The position numbers were made by a program, and so were the translations under genes. This document shows, in pieces, positions 1-7,871 of a stretch of DNA of 19,008 bases. The notes under the pieces are model-generated. The model saw only the letters and a list, made by a program, of their open reading frames with translations, was not told the DNA's origin and made no database searches. This DNA is from Bacteroidales bacterium UBA6248. GTDB lineage: Bacteria > Bacteroidota > Bacteroidia > Bacteroidales > Lentimicrobiaceae. Location: positions 1 to 19,008 of the forward strand of contig DJVU01000025.1 in the NCBI GenBank assembly GCA_002441345.1, read 5' to 3'. Each line of letters begins with the position of its first letter. Positions within the stretch are counted from its first letter, which is position 1.

Positions 1-960
1 GCACGGGAGGTTGACCAACGACTTCCGAACCAGAAGCTTCGCAACCGTGTGCATCTTTTACTACCCAGCTGTAGGTGCCGGCTGCCAGTCCGGTGTAAGC
101 TGCAGGTGAGGTCTTGGTTACAAACCCGCCACCATTAAAGTTAACCTGGTACGGAGCAGTACCACCACTGAAGGTGATGGTAACAGAGCCATTGGCGTCA
201 CCATAGCATAAAGCGTCGACATGTGCGTCGTTAGCTGTGAGCACGGGAGGTTGACCAACAGTTTCCGAACCAGAAGCTTCGCAACCGTGGGCATCTTTTA
301 CGACCCAGCCATAGGTGCCGGCTGCCAGTCCGTTGTATACTGCCGGGGAGGTTTTGGTTACAAATCCACCACCGTTGAAGTTAACCTGATATGGAGCAGT
401 ACCACCACTGAAGGTGATGGTAACAGAGCCATTGGCGTCACCATAGCACAAAGCGTCAACATGTGCGTCGGTAGCTGTGAGCAGTGGAGGTTGACCAACA
501 GTTTCCGAACCTGATGCTTCGCAATCGTTGTCATCTTTTACTACCCAGCTGTAGGCGCCGGCTGCCAGTCCGGTGTAAGCTGCAGGTGAGGTCTTGGTTT
601 CAAACGCGCCTCCATTAAAGCTGACCTGGTACGGAGCAGTACCACCACTGAAGGTGATGGTAACAGAGCCATTGGCGTCACCGTAGCATAATGCATCGGT
701 GTGGGCATCAGAGGCTGAAAGTACAGGAGGTTCTCCTACTGTTTCCGAACCTGAAGTTTCGCAATTATTAGCATCTTTTACCACCCAGTCGTACGTTCCG
801 GCTGCCAGGTTGCTGTACGTAACGGGTGATGTTTGTGCGGCAAAGCCACCGTTGTTGAAGTTAACCATGTAGGGAGGTACTCCGCCGCTGATGGTCAGGG
901 TTACTGTACCATCGCTGCCACCATAACACAACACATCGGTGTGACCGTCTGTTACTGCTG
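1..960 (-). repeat. Four tandem 240-bp coding repeats (SprB units)
   Basis: The same sequence recurs with an exact 240-bp period at 1, 241, 481 and 721, always in frame (80 codons). Units 1-240 and 241-480 differ at only about 22 positions by hand count. The 721-960 unit is clearly more diverged, for example in the region encoding HTDVLCYGGSDGTVTLTISG. Each unit carries a CYG and a GG-PY motif and ends near GSETVG-PP. The array continues past the left edge, so the copy number is unknown. Confidence 0.93.
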
Positions 961-2074
961 GCCCTCCGGTAATGGTCATAACCGCCATTCCGGGCGCACT
1001 GGTACATTCTACAACATTGGTTAGTGTGATGTACAGTGTGGTCGTTTGCGTAAAATTGGTGCAATAGGATACGCCTTCCTGAATCATGTTGGTTCCGGCC
1101 AGGGCATCTGCCTCAGTGGGATACCAGCGGATAACGCCCGGCTCAGAAGGTATAACATCAAGACAGTATTCACCGGGATAGCACTCGGTAAGGCTTACTG
1201 AAGGAGGCAAAGGCTCAATGCCGAACGGACCGCCGATAAAGTCGTCGAGCGCAGCGGTAAGCTCCGTGGATGAGCGGGCTTCAAGCAGCCAGGTAGCCTT
1301 GCAAAGATCGGGGAGATCACCTGTAAGCTCTCCTTCGTAGATTTCATTCAGGTTGATGACCCCCTCATAAAATGCATTGAGAGGATATTGTGCGCCCGGA
1401 TAAGACCAGCCCATCGGGATGTCATACATGGCATCGTTATTCTGAGCTGCAATACCTGTATATGAAGTTAAGATTAACGAATTATTGTTGCCGTAATTCC
1501 CGTTACCGGGACCTACCCACATGTAGATAACAACGGTTGCCATACGGCCGCCATTCTGGAAATTACTCAAAATAAGCAGATCACCATATGCGTGTTCCGG
1601 AGCAAAGTTATAGAGCGGTTGTCCGTTAGGGGCAGTGCCGATGACAGGACCAGTACCGTTAAGAAGCAGCCAGAATCCAATCATGGCATCGCCCTGAATC
1701 TTTGAACGGTCACCGGCAAAGTGCAAAAGATAATCGCCGTTACAATCAATTCTAACAACTGCTGCACCGTTACAGAGGTCGTTTTTGGGTTTGGTTTGAC
1801 CGATTTCCCAAATTTTTTCCGATGCAATCAGGAAGTCCTTGGTTCCCTGCGTGAACGCATTATCTACGACACCTTGTCCAAAGGGATCCAGGACATAGGA
1901 AAAGAATGGAAGGCCCGTCACTTCCGGGTCGTCCCATTCACCAGGATTGCCGTCAACATAGAACGGCGGATCGCATGGGGGCTGGGCAAATGAGGTGTAA
2001 CAACACACCGCCGAAAGGAGAAATAACAGGAATATCCTTTTTACCCCTTTCATCAATTCGTGATTGTTTTTCAT
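1..2074 (-). CDS. Secreted SprB-repeat surface protein, N-terminal part (3' end beyond window)
   Basis: The open frame runs about 691 codons from ATG at 2074 to the left edge without a stop. A second in-frame ATG at 2053 (MKGVKRIFLLFLL) could also be the start. Residues 1-31 form a signal peptide ending TSFAQ. Residues about 35-285 form a module starting YVDGNPGEWDD and containing FTQGTKDF, FAGDRSKIQGDAMIGFW and YGDLLILSNFQNGG; I recognise this pattern from N-termini of large secreted Bacteroidota adhesin-like proteins. Residues about 285-370 look like an Ig-like domain with several cysteines. From about 373 there are four 80-residue repeats with DALCYGDANGSVTITFSGG followed by TAPYQV, typical of SprB repeats. 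The family is exported, often by the type IX system, and acts at the cell surface in gliding or adhesion. The C-terminal sorting domain is not in the window, so the export route and exact role are inferred. Confidence 0.85.
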   Translation of the reverse strand, partial: MKNNHELMKGVKRIFLLFLLSAVCCYTSFAQPPCDPPFYVDGNPGEWDDPEVTGLPFFSYVLDPFGQGVVDNAFTQGTKDFLIASEKIWEIGQTKPKNDLCNGAAVVRIDCNGDYLLHFAGDRSKIQGDAMIGFWLLLNGTGPVIGTAPNGQPLYNFAPEHAYGDLLILSNFQNGGRMATVVIYMWVGPGNGNYGNNNSLILTSYTGIAAQNNDAMYDIPMGWSYPGAQYPLNAFYEGVINLNEIYEGELTGDLPDLCKATWLLEARSSTELTAALDDFIGGPFGIEPLPPSVSLTECYPGEYCLDVIPSEPGVIRWYPTEADALAGTNMIQEGVSYCTNFTQTTTLYITLTNVVECTSAPGMAVMTITGGPAVTDGHTDVLCYGGSDGTVTLTISGGVPPYMVNFNNGGFAAQTSPVTYSNLAAGTYDWVVKDANNCETSGSETVGEPPVLSASDAHTDALCYGDANGSVTITFSGGTAPYQVSFNGGAFETKTSPAAYTGLAAGAYSWVVKDDNDCEASGSETVGQPPLLTATDAHVDALCYGDANGSVTITFSGGTAPYQVNFNGGGFVTKTSPAVYNGLAAGTYGWVVKDAHGCEASGSETVGQPPVLTANDAHVDALCYGDANGSVTITFSGGTAPYQVNFNGGGFVTKTSPAAYTGLAAGTYSWVVKDAHGCEASGSEVVGQPPV

Positions 2075-2524
2075 AAGATGTGGTTTTTGGTTAATAATTG
2101 TTTTGTTAACTGGCATTTATATTAAGGCTGACCAACGCTTGGTAACACTTCCCGATCCTTCCTGGCATAAACAGCTGATCTATAATGTTACCGCGCATTG
2201 AATCAGTTCAAAGCACAGGTTTTAATCAATAATTAAATTCTAATAAGAATAGGAAGACCTCGAGCTACAGAAATCAATCATCTAATCCGATGCGTTCTTA
2301 ATCTCCTGTTGGCAGCATTTGCCGGATCGTGTAGCAGGCAGGCGGGGAGTCTTTGAGAGGCAGCAGCAACCTTACAGGGCAATTCTTAATCAATCACGCA
2401 GAAACAACTTCCATTTAACAGCGCTTTTTTTGAATTGTTCGTTTTGGTGCCCGGAGGAATTTGTGAGGATATTTGTTAATTATTTCAGAACAATCACGAG
2501 CTGAGTATACGCTGTTAAGTAAAG

Positions 2525-2555
2525 CAAATGTATGAAATTAATTTTGAGAATGCAA
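2525..2555 (-). promoter_or_regulatory. Bacteroidota-type promoter reading toward the SprB-repeat gene
   Basis: On the minus strand, TTG at 2555-2553 is followed after 20 nt by TACATTTG at 2532-2525. This matches the -33 TTG / -7 TAnnTTTG arrangement of Bacteroidota sigma-70 promoters. It is the only full match I found in the 2075-3397 gap. If used, transcription would start near 2518 and leave an untranslated leader of about 440 nt before the ATG at 2074. No convincing gene lies between. Confidence 0.5.
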
Positions 2556-2753
2556 GAGCTTTTGTATTTTTAATCAAGAACTTACGCTATTATTTGGTAT
2601 TCTTCTGATTATCAGCTAATCCATATACATGGTAATTTATTAGTAAAATTTGATATAATTAATAAATAGTATTATGATAGCTATTGAAAAATTATTTGCT
2701 ACCTGGTTTGCCATCCTGCAATTTGCCCGATTTTTCCTGATTTCCGAAGATTG

Positions 2754-2776
2754 AAATGTAAAATTAATTTACATTT
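2754..2776. repeat. Perfect inverted repeat in the intergenic region
   Basis: Arms AAATGTAAA (2754-2762) and TTTACATTT (2768-2776) are exact reverse complements separated by ATTAA. Symmetry and length (23 bp) resemble a dimeric regulator operator. It is too AT-rich and lacks the run of T expected of an intrinsic terminator. The nearest promoter seen is about 200 bp away, so what it might control is unknown. Confidence 0.4.
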
Positions 2777-3397
2777 TATTGAAACCTGCCGTTTTTTCAT
2801 TTGTATTTTAGCGAATTTTCCGGATAACCCGCCATTATGGCCGGTATGCTGTTTTCCAAAGCATTTTGTGGCAAAATCGGGCTGTTTTTTATGAAAACTT
2901 TAACATTTTTTTCTGAACCTTTATCTGATTTCTCCACTTTTTCAACTTCAGATCGTTTAATTGCAGGTTCCAGCTTCAACTTTTTAAAGAGAAATATAAT
3001 TATGGTATAACTGGATGCAAAACAGGGCTTTCTTTTATTCGGTATGTATCAGTGAAATAATCGGGGCTCAATTGTGTTACTCCGTTTGTTCGTTGCTGGT
3101 TTATTGTATTGATGTTAAGTAAAATGCACCGGTAAATGCAGGTTTATCCATCGACCATCCGCGAATGGAGGACTAAATAATCAAACGTTTTACCTTTACA
3201 GCGGAGATCAAGCGGATGTTGTTGCCGTTTTTCCAGGTGTCAATATAAGAATAACATTGCCACCCTCACTTTAGAACCGGACGATTATGTTATAGCTTCA
3301 GCTTGACCGCAACAGTTTGTGTATGTGATTTGATTGGAATTCATTTGGTAAAGCCGGGCAGTTGCACGGTTTAAGATTCCTAAAGATGAAATAGCTT

Positions 3398-4225
3398 ATG
3401 TCATTTCATGCCAATTACGCGCTTCCTTCCGAAGATGTTCAATGGCTGGTAAAACAGTACGAAGAAATTCGATTCGCCGGGGGTGGAGATATTCAGGATA
3501 AGTTTATCCCTCGTTACGATGTTTCTCTGGTGTTTCACTTCGGCCTGCCACCTGTGATTCTGCAACCGCTTGCCAGACGCCTTCCCCGGTTTTTCCTGGC
3601 ACCGGTCATCCCCTGTGCTAACCTTATTAAGTTAACCGAACCAGATACCACCTTCGTTGTGGTATGCAAGCCAACGGTTCTAAGCAGAGTTGCCTCCGCT
3701 GACCTGTCGTTGCCCTGTTCCGCTTATTATCCTCTTCCTGAAAAAGTTTTCGCACCCTTGTGGCAGCAGCTTTACAAAGCGGGCGATTTCTATTCCCGGA
3801 TCGATGCGTTTACACTGTTTACCCGGAACTGGCATACGAATGACTATGCAAAGGATTGTATTGACCGGATTTACGATGAAATTCTGGATACGCACGGACT
3901 TCTCCCCGTTAAGGAGATCCTTAGCCGCTTCGGAATGAACCATAGAACCCTGCAGCGAAAGTTCATGAAACGAATAGGCGTTTGCCCCAAAACTTTTGCC
4001 CGAATTGTGCGTGTTAATTACCTTTGGGATATAAGCCGGATTCAGTCGAAAGCCGATTATCAGGATATGGTTTTTAAGGGAAAATACTACGACCAGGCTC
4101 ACTTGATCAAAGATTTCAAAGCCATCACCGGCGAAACACCCGCTAGCTTTTTCCGGCGCGACCGTTATTGTGTGAGCATTATGTCGGGGAAAAACGCTGA
4201 GCTTTCAGCCGGTTTGCGCCAGTAA
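3398..4225 (+). CDS. AraC-family transcriptional regulator
   Basis: The 275-residue protein has a ligand or sensor-type N-terminal domain (about 1-140) of the kind seen in Bacteroidota AraC regulators, and a C-terminal AraC/XylS DNA-binding domain (about 150-255). The first helix-turn-helix lies around LPVKEILSRFGMNHRTLQRK. The second ends in the family signature YYDQAHLIKDFKAITGETP followed by ASFF. The ATG at 3398 gives a complete N-terminus; no ribosome binding site is visible, as usual in this phylum. It lies 157 nt upstream of phzF on the same strand, but phzF has its own promoter, so regulation of phzF is only a possibility. The ligand cannot be deduced. Confidence 0.85.
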   Translation: MSFHANYALPSEDVQWLVKQYEEIRFAGGGDIQDKFIPRYDVSLVFHFGLPPVILQPLARRLPRFFLAPVIPCANLIKLTEPDTTFVVVCKPTVLSRVASADLSLPCSAYYPLPEKVFAPLWQQLYKAGDFYSRIDAFTLFTRNWHTNDYAKDCIDRIYDEILDTHGLLPVKEILSRFGMNHRTLQRKFMKRIGVCPKTFARIVRVNYLWDISRIQSKADYQDMVFKGKYYDQAHLIKDFKAITGETPASFFRRDRYCVSIMSGKNAELSAGLRQ

Positions 4226-4344
4226 TTCCGGGTAAAACTCTGAATTTCCGGTTAAAAAATAGTTCTGCAGCCATTGCCCTTGCACGGGTAAAGCAGATTC
4301 TTTCAGGAAAATACCTTCTCTGGATGATGCGGTGCTATGAAGTG

Positions 4345-4352
4345 TATCTTTG
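4345..4352 (+). promoter_or_regulatory. -7 box TATCTTTG upstream of the PhzF-family gene
   Basis: TATCTTTG matches the Bacteroidota -7 consensus TAnnTTTG exactly and lies 30 nt before the ATG at 4383. The -33 element is weak (around CTCTGG at 4317-4322). This placement argues that translation starts at 4383 rather than at the in-frame TTG at 4350, which overlaps the box. Confidence 0.55.
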
Positions 4353-4382
4353 CATTTATTCCAGATCAAAATAAATAGTCAA

Positions 4383-5171
4383 ATGCGAATTTATCAGGTT
4401 GATGCTTTTACCGATAAGGTGTTTTCGGGGAATCCTGCCGCGGTTTGTCCGCTGCCCGAATGGCTGCCGGCTGAGCGTATGCAGCAGATTGCGATGGAAA
4501 ACAACCTCTCCGAAACAGCTTTTATAGTAAAAAATGAAGATTTTTATGAAATCCGATGGTTTACCCCTGCCGTGGAGGTTGATCTGTGCGGACATGCAAC
4601 CCTGGCTGCAGCTTATGTACTGTTTAATTATGAAGGACATTCCGGGAATACCATACAGTTTACTTCCGAAAGAAGCGGCGAACTGGGTGTAAATAGGGAA
4701 GCGGAGTGGCTCACCCTGAACTTCCCGGCCGACGATCTTAAACCAATAGCCCTGTCTGCCGGTTTGACTGCAGGATTAAATATCAAACCCAGGGAGGCTT
4801 ATAAAGGCAGAAGCGACATTTTGTTTGTTTATGATGATGAGGATAAGATTCTCAGGCTTTTGCCCGATTTTGCGCAACTAAGCCGCCTGGAAGCCCGGGG
4901 AGTAATTGTTAGCGCACCGGGAAGCGATAGCGATTTTGTCTCCCGCTTTTTTGGTCCGCAGGTTGGTATTAACGAGGATCCCGTTACCGGTTCCGCTCAT
5001 ACCACACTTACTCCATACTGGTCACAGCGGCTTAATAAGGAAGTTCTTACTGCCATACAGCTTTCGTCGCGCAAAGGATATCTCCGGTGCCGTATGGCAG
5101 GCCGGCGGGTGGAAATAAGCGGCCAGTGCAGGCTGTTTATGCAAGGCAGGTATACTATTGATTCGTTTTAG
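4383..5171 (+). CDS. PhzF-family isomerase/epimerase
   Basis: The 262-residue protein belongs to the PhzF (diaminopimelate epimerase-like) superfamily. Family signatures visible are MRIYQVDAFT at the start, GNPAAVC (16-22), NLSETAF with the presumed catalytic Glu44, VDLCGHATLA, and EDPVTGSAH in the C-terminal half. PhzF itself isomerises trans-2,3-dihydro-3-hydroxyanthranilate in phenazine synthesis, but most members have unknown substrates, and no phenazine genes are seen here. The ATG at 4383 gives the canonical family N-terminus; the longer TTG start at 4350 would add 11 unrelated residues. The next gene starts 47 nt downstream and may be cotranscribed. Confidence 0.9.
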   Translation: MRIYQVDAFTDKVFSGNPAAVCPLPEWLPAERMQQIAMENNLSETAFIVKNEDFYEIRWFTPAVEVDLCGHATLAAAYVLFNYEGHSGNTIQFTSERSGELGVNREAEWLTLNFPADDLKPIALSAGLTAGLNIKPREAYKGRSDILFVYDDEDKILRLLPDFAQLSRLEARGVIVSAPGSDSDFVSRFFGPQVGINEDPVTGSAHTTLTPYWSQRLNKEVLTAIQLSSRKGYLRCRMAGRRVEISGQCRLFMQGRYTIDSF

Positions 5172-5218
5172 CGGATTTATATCGACCGGATACAGTATTC
5201 AGATTAAACCAGGGATAA

Positions 5219-6439
5219 ATGGAAAAAGGAAAAGCCAGGGCCGGCAGAGTTGATGATTTGCTCTCTTTCTCACTGGAAATGATGAACGGTGGAGATGGGA
5301 AAGTGCTGATGGAGAAATACAAAGAGGCTATTTCGGCCATAACGCCGCACGATATGTTAGAAATGGAAGACCGGCAGCTTCGTTTGGGAGTGGGTGCCGG
5401 CACCATAAAAAAGGATATCGAGAAGATAATAAATGTGTTCTTCCACGGTTTAAATGCGTATCCGCGTCTGGCACCCGCTGAAGAATCCTTTTTTTACTAC
5501 CTGATTCTGGAAAACCAGGCATTCACGTTCCGCTTGAATCAGGTTAAAAAATTGCTTCGCAGCTACCATGGCAGGGAAACAACCGAACTGGAGTCTCTGG
5601 CCAGGCTTTTGCATGATGCGTTTACCTCTTTTCTGGAGTTTGAGGCACATTATCAGAAAAAGGAGAATATTTTATTCCCTTTCCTGGAAAAGCATCTGAA
5701 GAGCTATCGTCCGCTGAAGGTCATGTGGTCGCTGCACGACGATATCCGGTCCAGGCTTCGTGAACTAATCGCTATGACCGCTGCACCTACCGGCTGGCAA
5801 AGCCTGAATGTTCTGATTGGGAAGTACTTTTCTCTGGTATTCAGGATGATTCAGAAAGAAGAACTGATTGTTTTTCCCGTTGCTCTGGAGGTCCTTGACG
5901 AAGCCGACCAGGGCGATATGCATTTTCAGTCGTTTGATTACCCTTTCCCGTTTATCGAAGCACCCGCACCTCCGGTAAAGCTGCCAGGCAATCGTACGAC
6001 GGACATTCCAAAGGCCGGAGAATCAAGTACAGACTCTCACGGTATTCCGGAACTTTCAAGCCTGCTGATGTTATTTGATCATTTGCCGGTAGAAATTACT
6101 TATGTGGATGAAAACGACAGAGTTGCTTTCTTTAACAAAGGGCTGGACCGTATTTTTCCAAGGTCAAACGCAGTCATCGGACGCCTTGTTCAGAACTGTC
6201 ATCCCCCGGAGAGCGTCCACGTGGTAGAAAGTATCATCGGTGAATTCAGGAGTGGTAGGAAAGATCATGCCGATTTCAGAATCTGGATGCGGGGCCGTTT
6301 TATTCTGATTCGTTACTTTGCCGTTCGCGACCATTCTGGTGCCTACAAAGGCGTGCTTGAGATCAGCCAGGATATAACCGATATAGTCAGCCTCGAAGGA
6401 GAACAGCGACTTTTAGACTGGGATTCAAATGGTTTGTAA
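5219..6439 (+). CDS. DUF438 / hemerythrin-like / PAS protein
   Basis: The 406-residue protein has the three-part layout of DUF438 proteins. A DUF438-like helical domain (about 25-100) contains YKEAISAITPHDML. A hemerythrin-like four-helix domain (about 110-235) has candidate di-iron ligands in AHYQKKENILFPFLEKH, SLHDDIRSRL and MIQKEELIVFP. After a proline-rich linker (about 245-275), the C-terminal PAS domain (about 285-400) carries the family signature VGRLVQNCHPPESVHVVE in near form (IGRLVQNCHPPESV), RGRFILIRYFAVRD and the closing LEGEQRLLDW. Hemerythrin domains bind oxygen or nitric oxide at a di-iron site, so a redox or gas-sensing role is likely but not shown. It probably shares the phzF transcript. 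Confidence 0.85.
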   Translation: MEKGKARAGRVDDLLSFSLEMMNGGDGKVLMEKYKEAISAITPHDMLEMEDRQLRLGVGAGTIKKDIEKIINVFFHGLNAYPRLAPAEESFFYYLILENQAFTFRLNQVKKLLRSYHGRETTELESLARLLHDAFTSFLEFEAHYQKKENILFPFLEKHLKSYRPLKVMWSLHDDIRSRLRELIAMTAAPTGWQSLNVLIGKYFSLVFRMIQKEELIVFPVALEVLDEADQGDMHFQSFDYPFPFIEAPAPPVKLPGNRTTDIPKAGESSTDSHGIPELSSLLMLFDHLPVEITYVDENDRVAFFNKGLDRIFPRSNAVIGRLVQNCHPPESVHVVESIIGEFRSGRKDHADFRIWMRGRFILIRYFAVRDHSGAYKGVLEISQDITDIVSLEGEQRLLDWDSNGL

Positions 6440-6690
6440 GTTGTAAAGTCTGCTTTTTCATTTAAGTTTTTTACATTTTTCTGGTCCGAGGAAGGGCATT
6501 CTGTCTTCTGCAAAGAAATATTCAGGCCGGATTCAAATAATTCCTTATTTTTAAGAAAAAATCAGAGGTGCTTCGGAATGTAAAGCCCTTGAAAGGCTGA
6601 ATCAGGCTGAGTGCCGTTGCGGTTTTCCGATTTATCGTGACCGGAAGATTACAGATTTACAATACAGGTACCACATTTAAACTTCTTCCT

Positions 6691-7074
6691 ATGAAAATCA
6701 AGTACGTATTCGTCTTGCTGTTTGCGATGGCAGCAATGAGCGCATGTTCGCCGCGATTGGCAGGAACCTGGACCGTACAGAAGTACGAAACCACAACGCC
6801 CGGTCAGCAGGGCATTTCGCTGAATAATATTGGTACACTCACCTTCGACCGAAGCGGAGATGGTATAAAAGACATCCGTTACACGGTGTTTGGAAATGTG
6901 TTCGAGGATCAGATTCCCTTCAACTGGAGTGTTGCAGGGAATATGGTGATTATCCGGAGCGAAGGTTCTGAATTTGCAAAAAGCTGGATTCAGGTCGAAA
7001 ATAAGAAATCATTTCAGCGCTGGCAGTCGACCGACGGGGCTGAAAAAGTTACAACACTTGAATTAATCCGATAA
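6691..7074 (+). CDS. Lipocalin-like lipoprotein
   Basis: The 127-residue protein starts at ATG 6691 with a short lipoprotein signal peptide; the lipobox MSAC puts the lipidated cysteine at residue 19. The mature part begins SPRLAGTWTV, the GxW-type opening of small lipocalin-like beta-barrel proteins common in Bacteroidota, followed by alternating beta-strand-like segments. An in-frame GTG at 6637 would add 18 residues before the signal peptide and spoil it, so it was rejected. The next gene begins 4 nt after the stop, indicating an operon. Likely location is the outer or inner membrane, periplasmic face. The ligand is unknown. Confidence 0.7.
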   Translation: MKIKYVFVLLFAMAAMSACSPRLAGTWTVQKYETTTPGQQGISLNNIGTLTFDRSGDGIKDIRYTVFGNVFEDQIPFNWSVAGNMVIIRSEGSEFAKSWIQVENKKSFQRWQSTDGAEKVTTLELIR

Positions 7075-7078
7075 GAGT

Positions 7079-7291
7079 ATGAAAAATATAACTGTCCGTC
7101 AGATTATTTACATCGGACTTCTTGCTTTGCTTCTGGTATTTGTATTCCAGAACCTGGAGTCGGTCAGGGTAAAATTCCTGTTCTTTGGTTTCGACATGCC
7201 ACTGATTGTTCTCATTGTCATCGTCTTTGCCCTTGGGTACCTGGCATCCCTCGCATTCCGGAAGCCGCAGCGAAAGGATCCGGGACTTTAA
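7079..7291 (+). CDS. LapA/DUF1049-type small membrane protein
   Basis: The 70-residue protein has two hydrophobic helices: about residues 8-24 (IIYIGLLALLLVFVFQN) and 40-60 (MPLIVLIVIVFALGYLASL). A short segment ESVRVKFLFFGFDMP lies between them. This is the usual form of the lipopolysaccharide assembly protein A (LapA/DUF1049) domain: a helical hairpin with QN and V-F-F/W motifs. In E. coli the longer LapA acts with LapB in envelope regulation; the cytoplasmic C-terminal part is absent here, so the name reflects fold only. It lies 4 nt after the preceding gene and 32 nt before the Blc-type lipocalin. Confidence 0.75.
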   Translation: MKNITVRQIIYIGLLALLLVFVFQNLESVRVKFLFFGFDMPLIVLIVIVFALGYLASLAFRKPQRKDPGL

Positions 7292-7323
7292 ACTGTTTTT
7301 ACGGATAATAAATTCAAATCAAC

Positions 7324-7860
7324 GTGAATATTTCGAAAATCATTAAATCGGCCATCAGAGGCATGGCAGGTCTGTTGGTGTTTACCTCCTGTTCTACTAT
7401 CCCACGGGGTACCGTAGCAGTAAGTCCTTTCGAGATCGAGCGATACATGGGTAAATGGTATGAAATCGCCCGCTTCGATTTTCGTTTCGAACGCGATCTC
7501 AACAATACAACCGCCGATTATTCCGTAAATCAGGATGGTAGTATTAAGGTTGTGAACAAAGGGTATAACTACGTTACCAAAGAATGGAAACAGGCAACGG
7601 GAAAAGCGAAATTTGCCGGTGACAGAAATGTTGCTATGCTGAAAGTTTCCTTTTTCGGACCATTCTATTCGGGGTATAACGTAATTGCACTCGACGATGA
7701 ATACAAGTATGCACTTGTGGCTGGTCAAAGTCACGATTATCTTTGGATTCTCGCGAGGGAAAAACAAATTCCCGAAGAAGTCAAGACGCGCTACCTGAAA
7801 ATTGCCGAAGAAACCGGATTCGATACCCGCAACCTGATATGGGTTGAGCATACACCCTGA
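7324..7860 (+). CDS. blc: Blc-type outer membrane lipocalin lipoprotein
   Basis: The 178-residue protein starts at GTG 7324. This start gives a full lipoprotein signal (basic KIIKSAIR, hydrophobic AGLLVF, lipobox FTSC with Cys23); the first in-frame ATG at 7363 would leave too short a signal. The bacterial lipocalin signatures are clear: MGKWYEIARFDFRFER (GxW at 43-45), the central YNVIALDDEYKYALV and the closing DYLWILAREK. E. coli Blc is an outer membrane lipocalin that binds lysophospholipids and is induced by envelope stress. The same role in membrane maintenance is inferred here. It lies 11 nt upstream of the deoxyribosyltransferase-like gene. Confidence 0.9.
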   Translation: MNISKIIKSAIRGMAGLLVFTSCSTIPRGTVAVSPFEIERYMGKWYEIARFDFRFERDLNNTTADYSVNQDGSIKVVNKGYNYVTKEWKQATGKAKFAGDRNVAMLKVSFFGPFYSGYNVIALDDEYKYALVAGQSHDYLWILAREKQIPEEVKTRYLKIAEETGFDTRNLIWVEHTP

Positions 7861-7871
7861 GCAATACGAAG

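Larger units (their letters stand above)
2075..3397. other. 1.3-kb AT-rich intergenic region
   Basis: No gene is supported on either strand; open frames here are 60 codons or fewer and resemble nothing I recognise. The part from about 2510 to 3010 is distinctly AT-rich. It holds the minus-strand promoter at 2525-2555 and an inverted repeat at 2754-2776. Within the presumed leader of the repeat gene there is a 7-bp inverted repeat, GGTAACA at 2141-2147 and TGTTACC at 2186-2192, separated by 38 nt. No tRNA or known riboswitch pattern was recognised. No consensus promoter for the AraC-type gene at 3398 was found. Confidence 0.6.

Noticed and set aside
221..514. Plus-strand frame of 97 codons across the repeats
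   Set aside because: It is a shadow of the minus-strand repeat protein; it merely reflects the repeat period and has no start context or domain.
1..960. Periodic repeats as a possible CRISPR array
   Set aside because: The period is 240 bp, whole units are similar rather than short repeats with unique spacers, and the minus strand translates through all units in one frame.
2106..2198. Minus-strand 30-codon frame in the leader of the repeat gene
   Set aside because: It could be a leader peptide, but there is no start signal, no hydrophobic or regulatory pattern, and its length is within chance expectation.
2319..2504. Plus-strand 61-codon frame in the large gap
   Set aside because: No family resemblance, no promoter or start signal, and it lies opposite the presumed leader of the repeat gene.
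2797..2979. Minus-strand 60-codon lysine-rich frame
   Set aside because: It begins at a TTG, has no ribosome site or promoter nearby, lies in AT-rich DNA where lysine-rich frames arise by chance, and resembles no known family.
4383..5171. PhzF-family gene as evidence for phenazine synthesis
   Set aside because: No other phz gene is present, and most PhzF-family proteins in other bacteria are not linked to phenazines.
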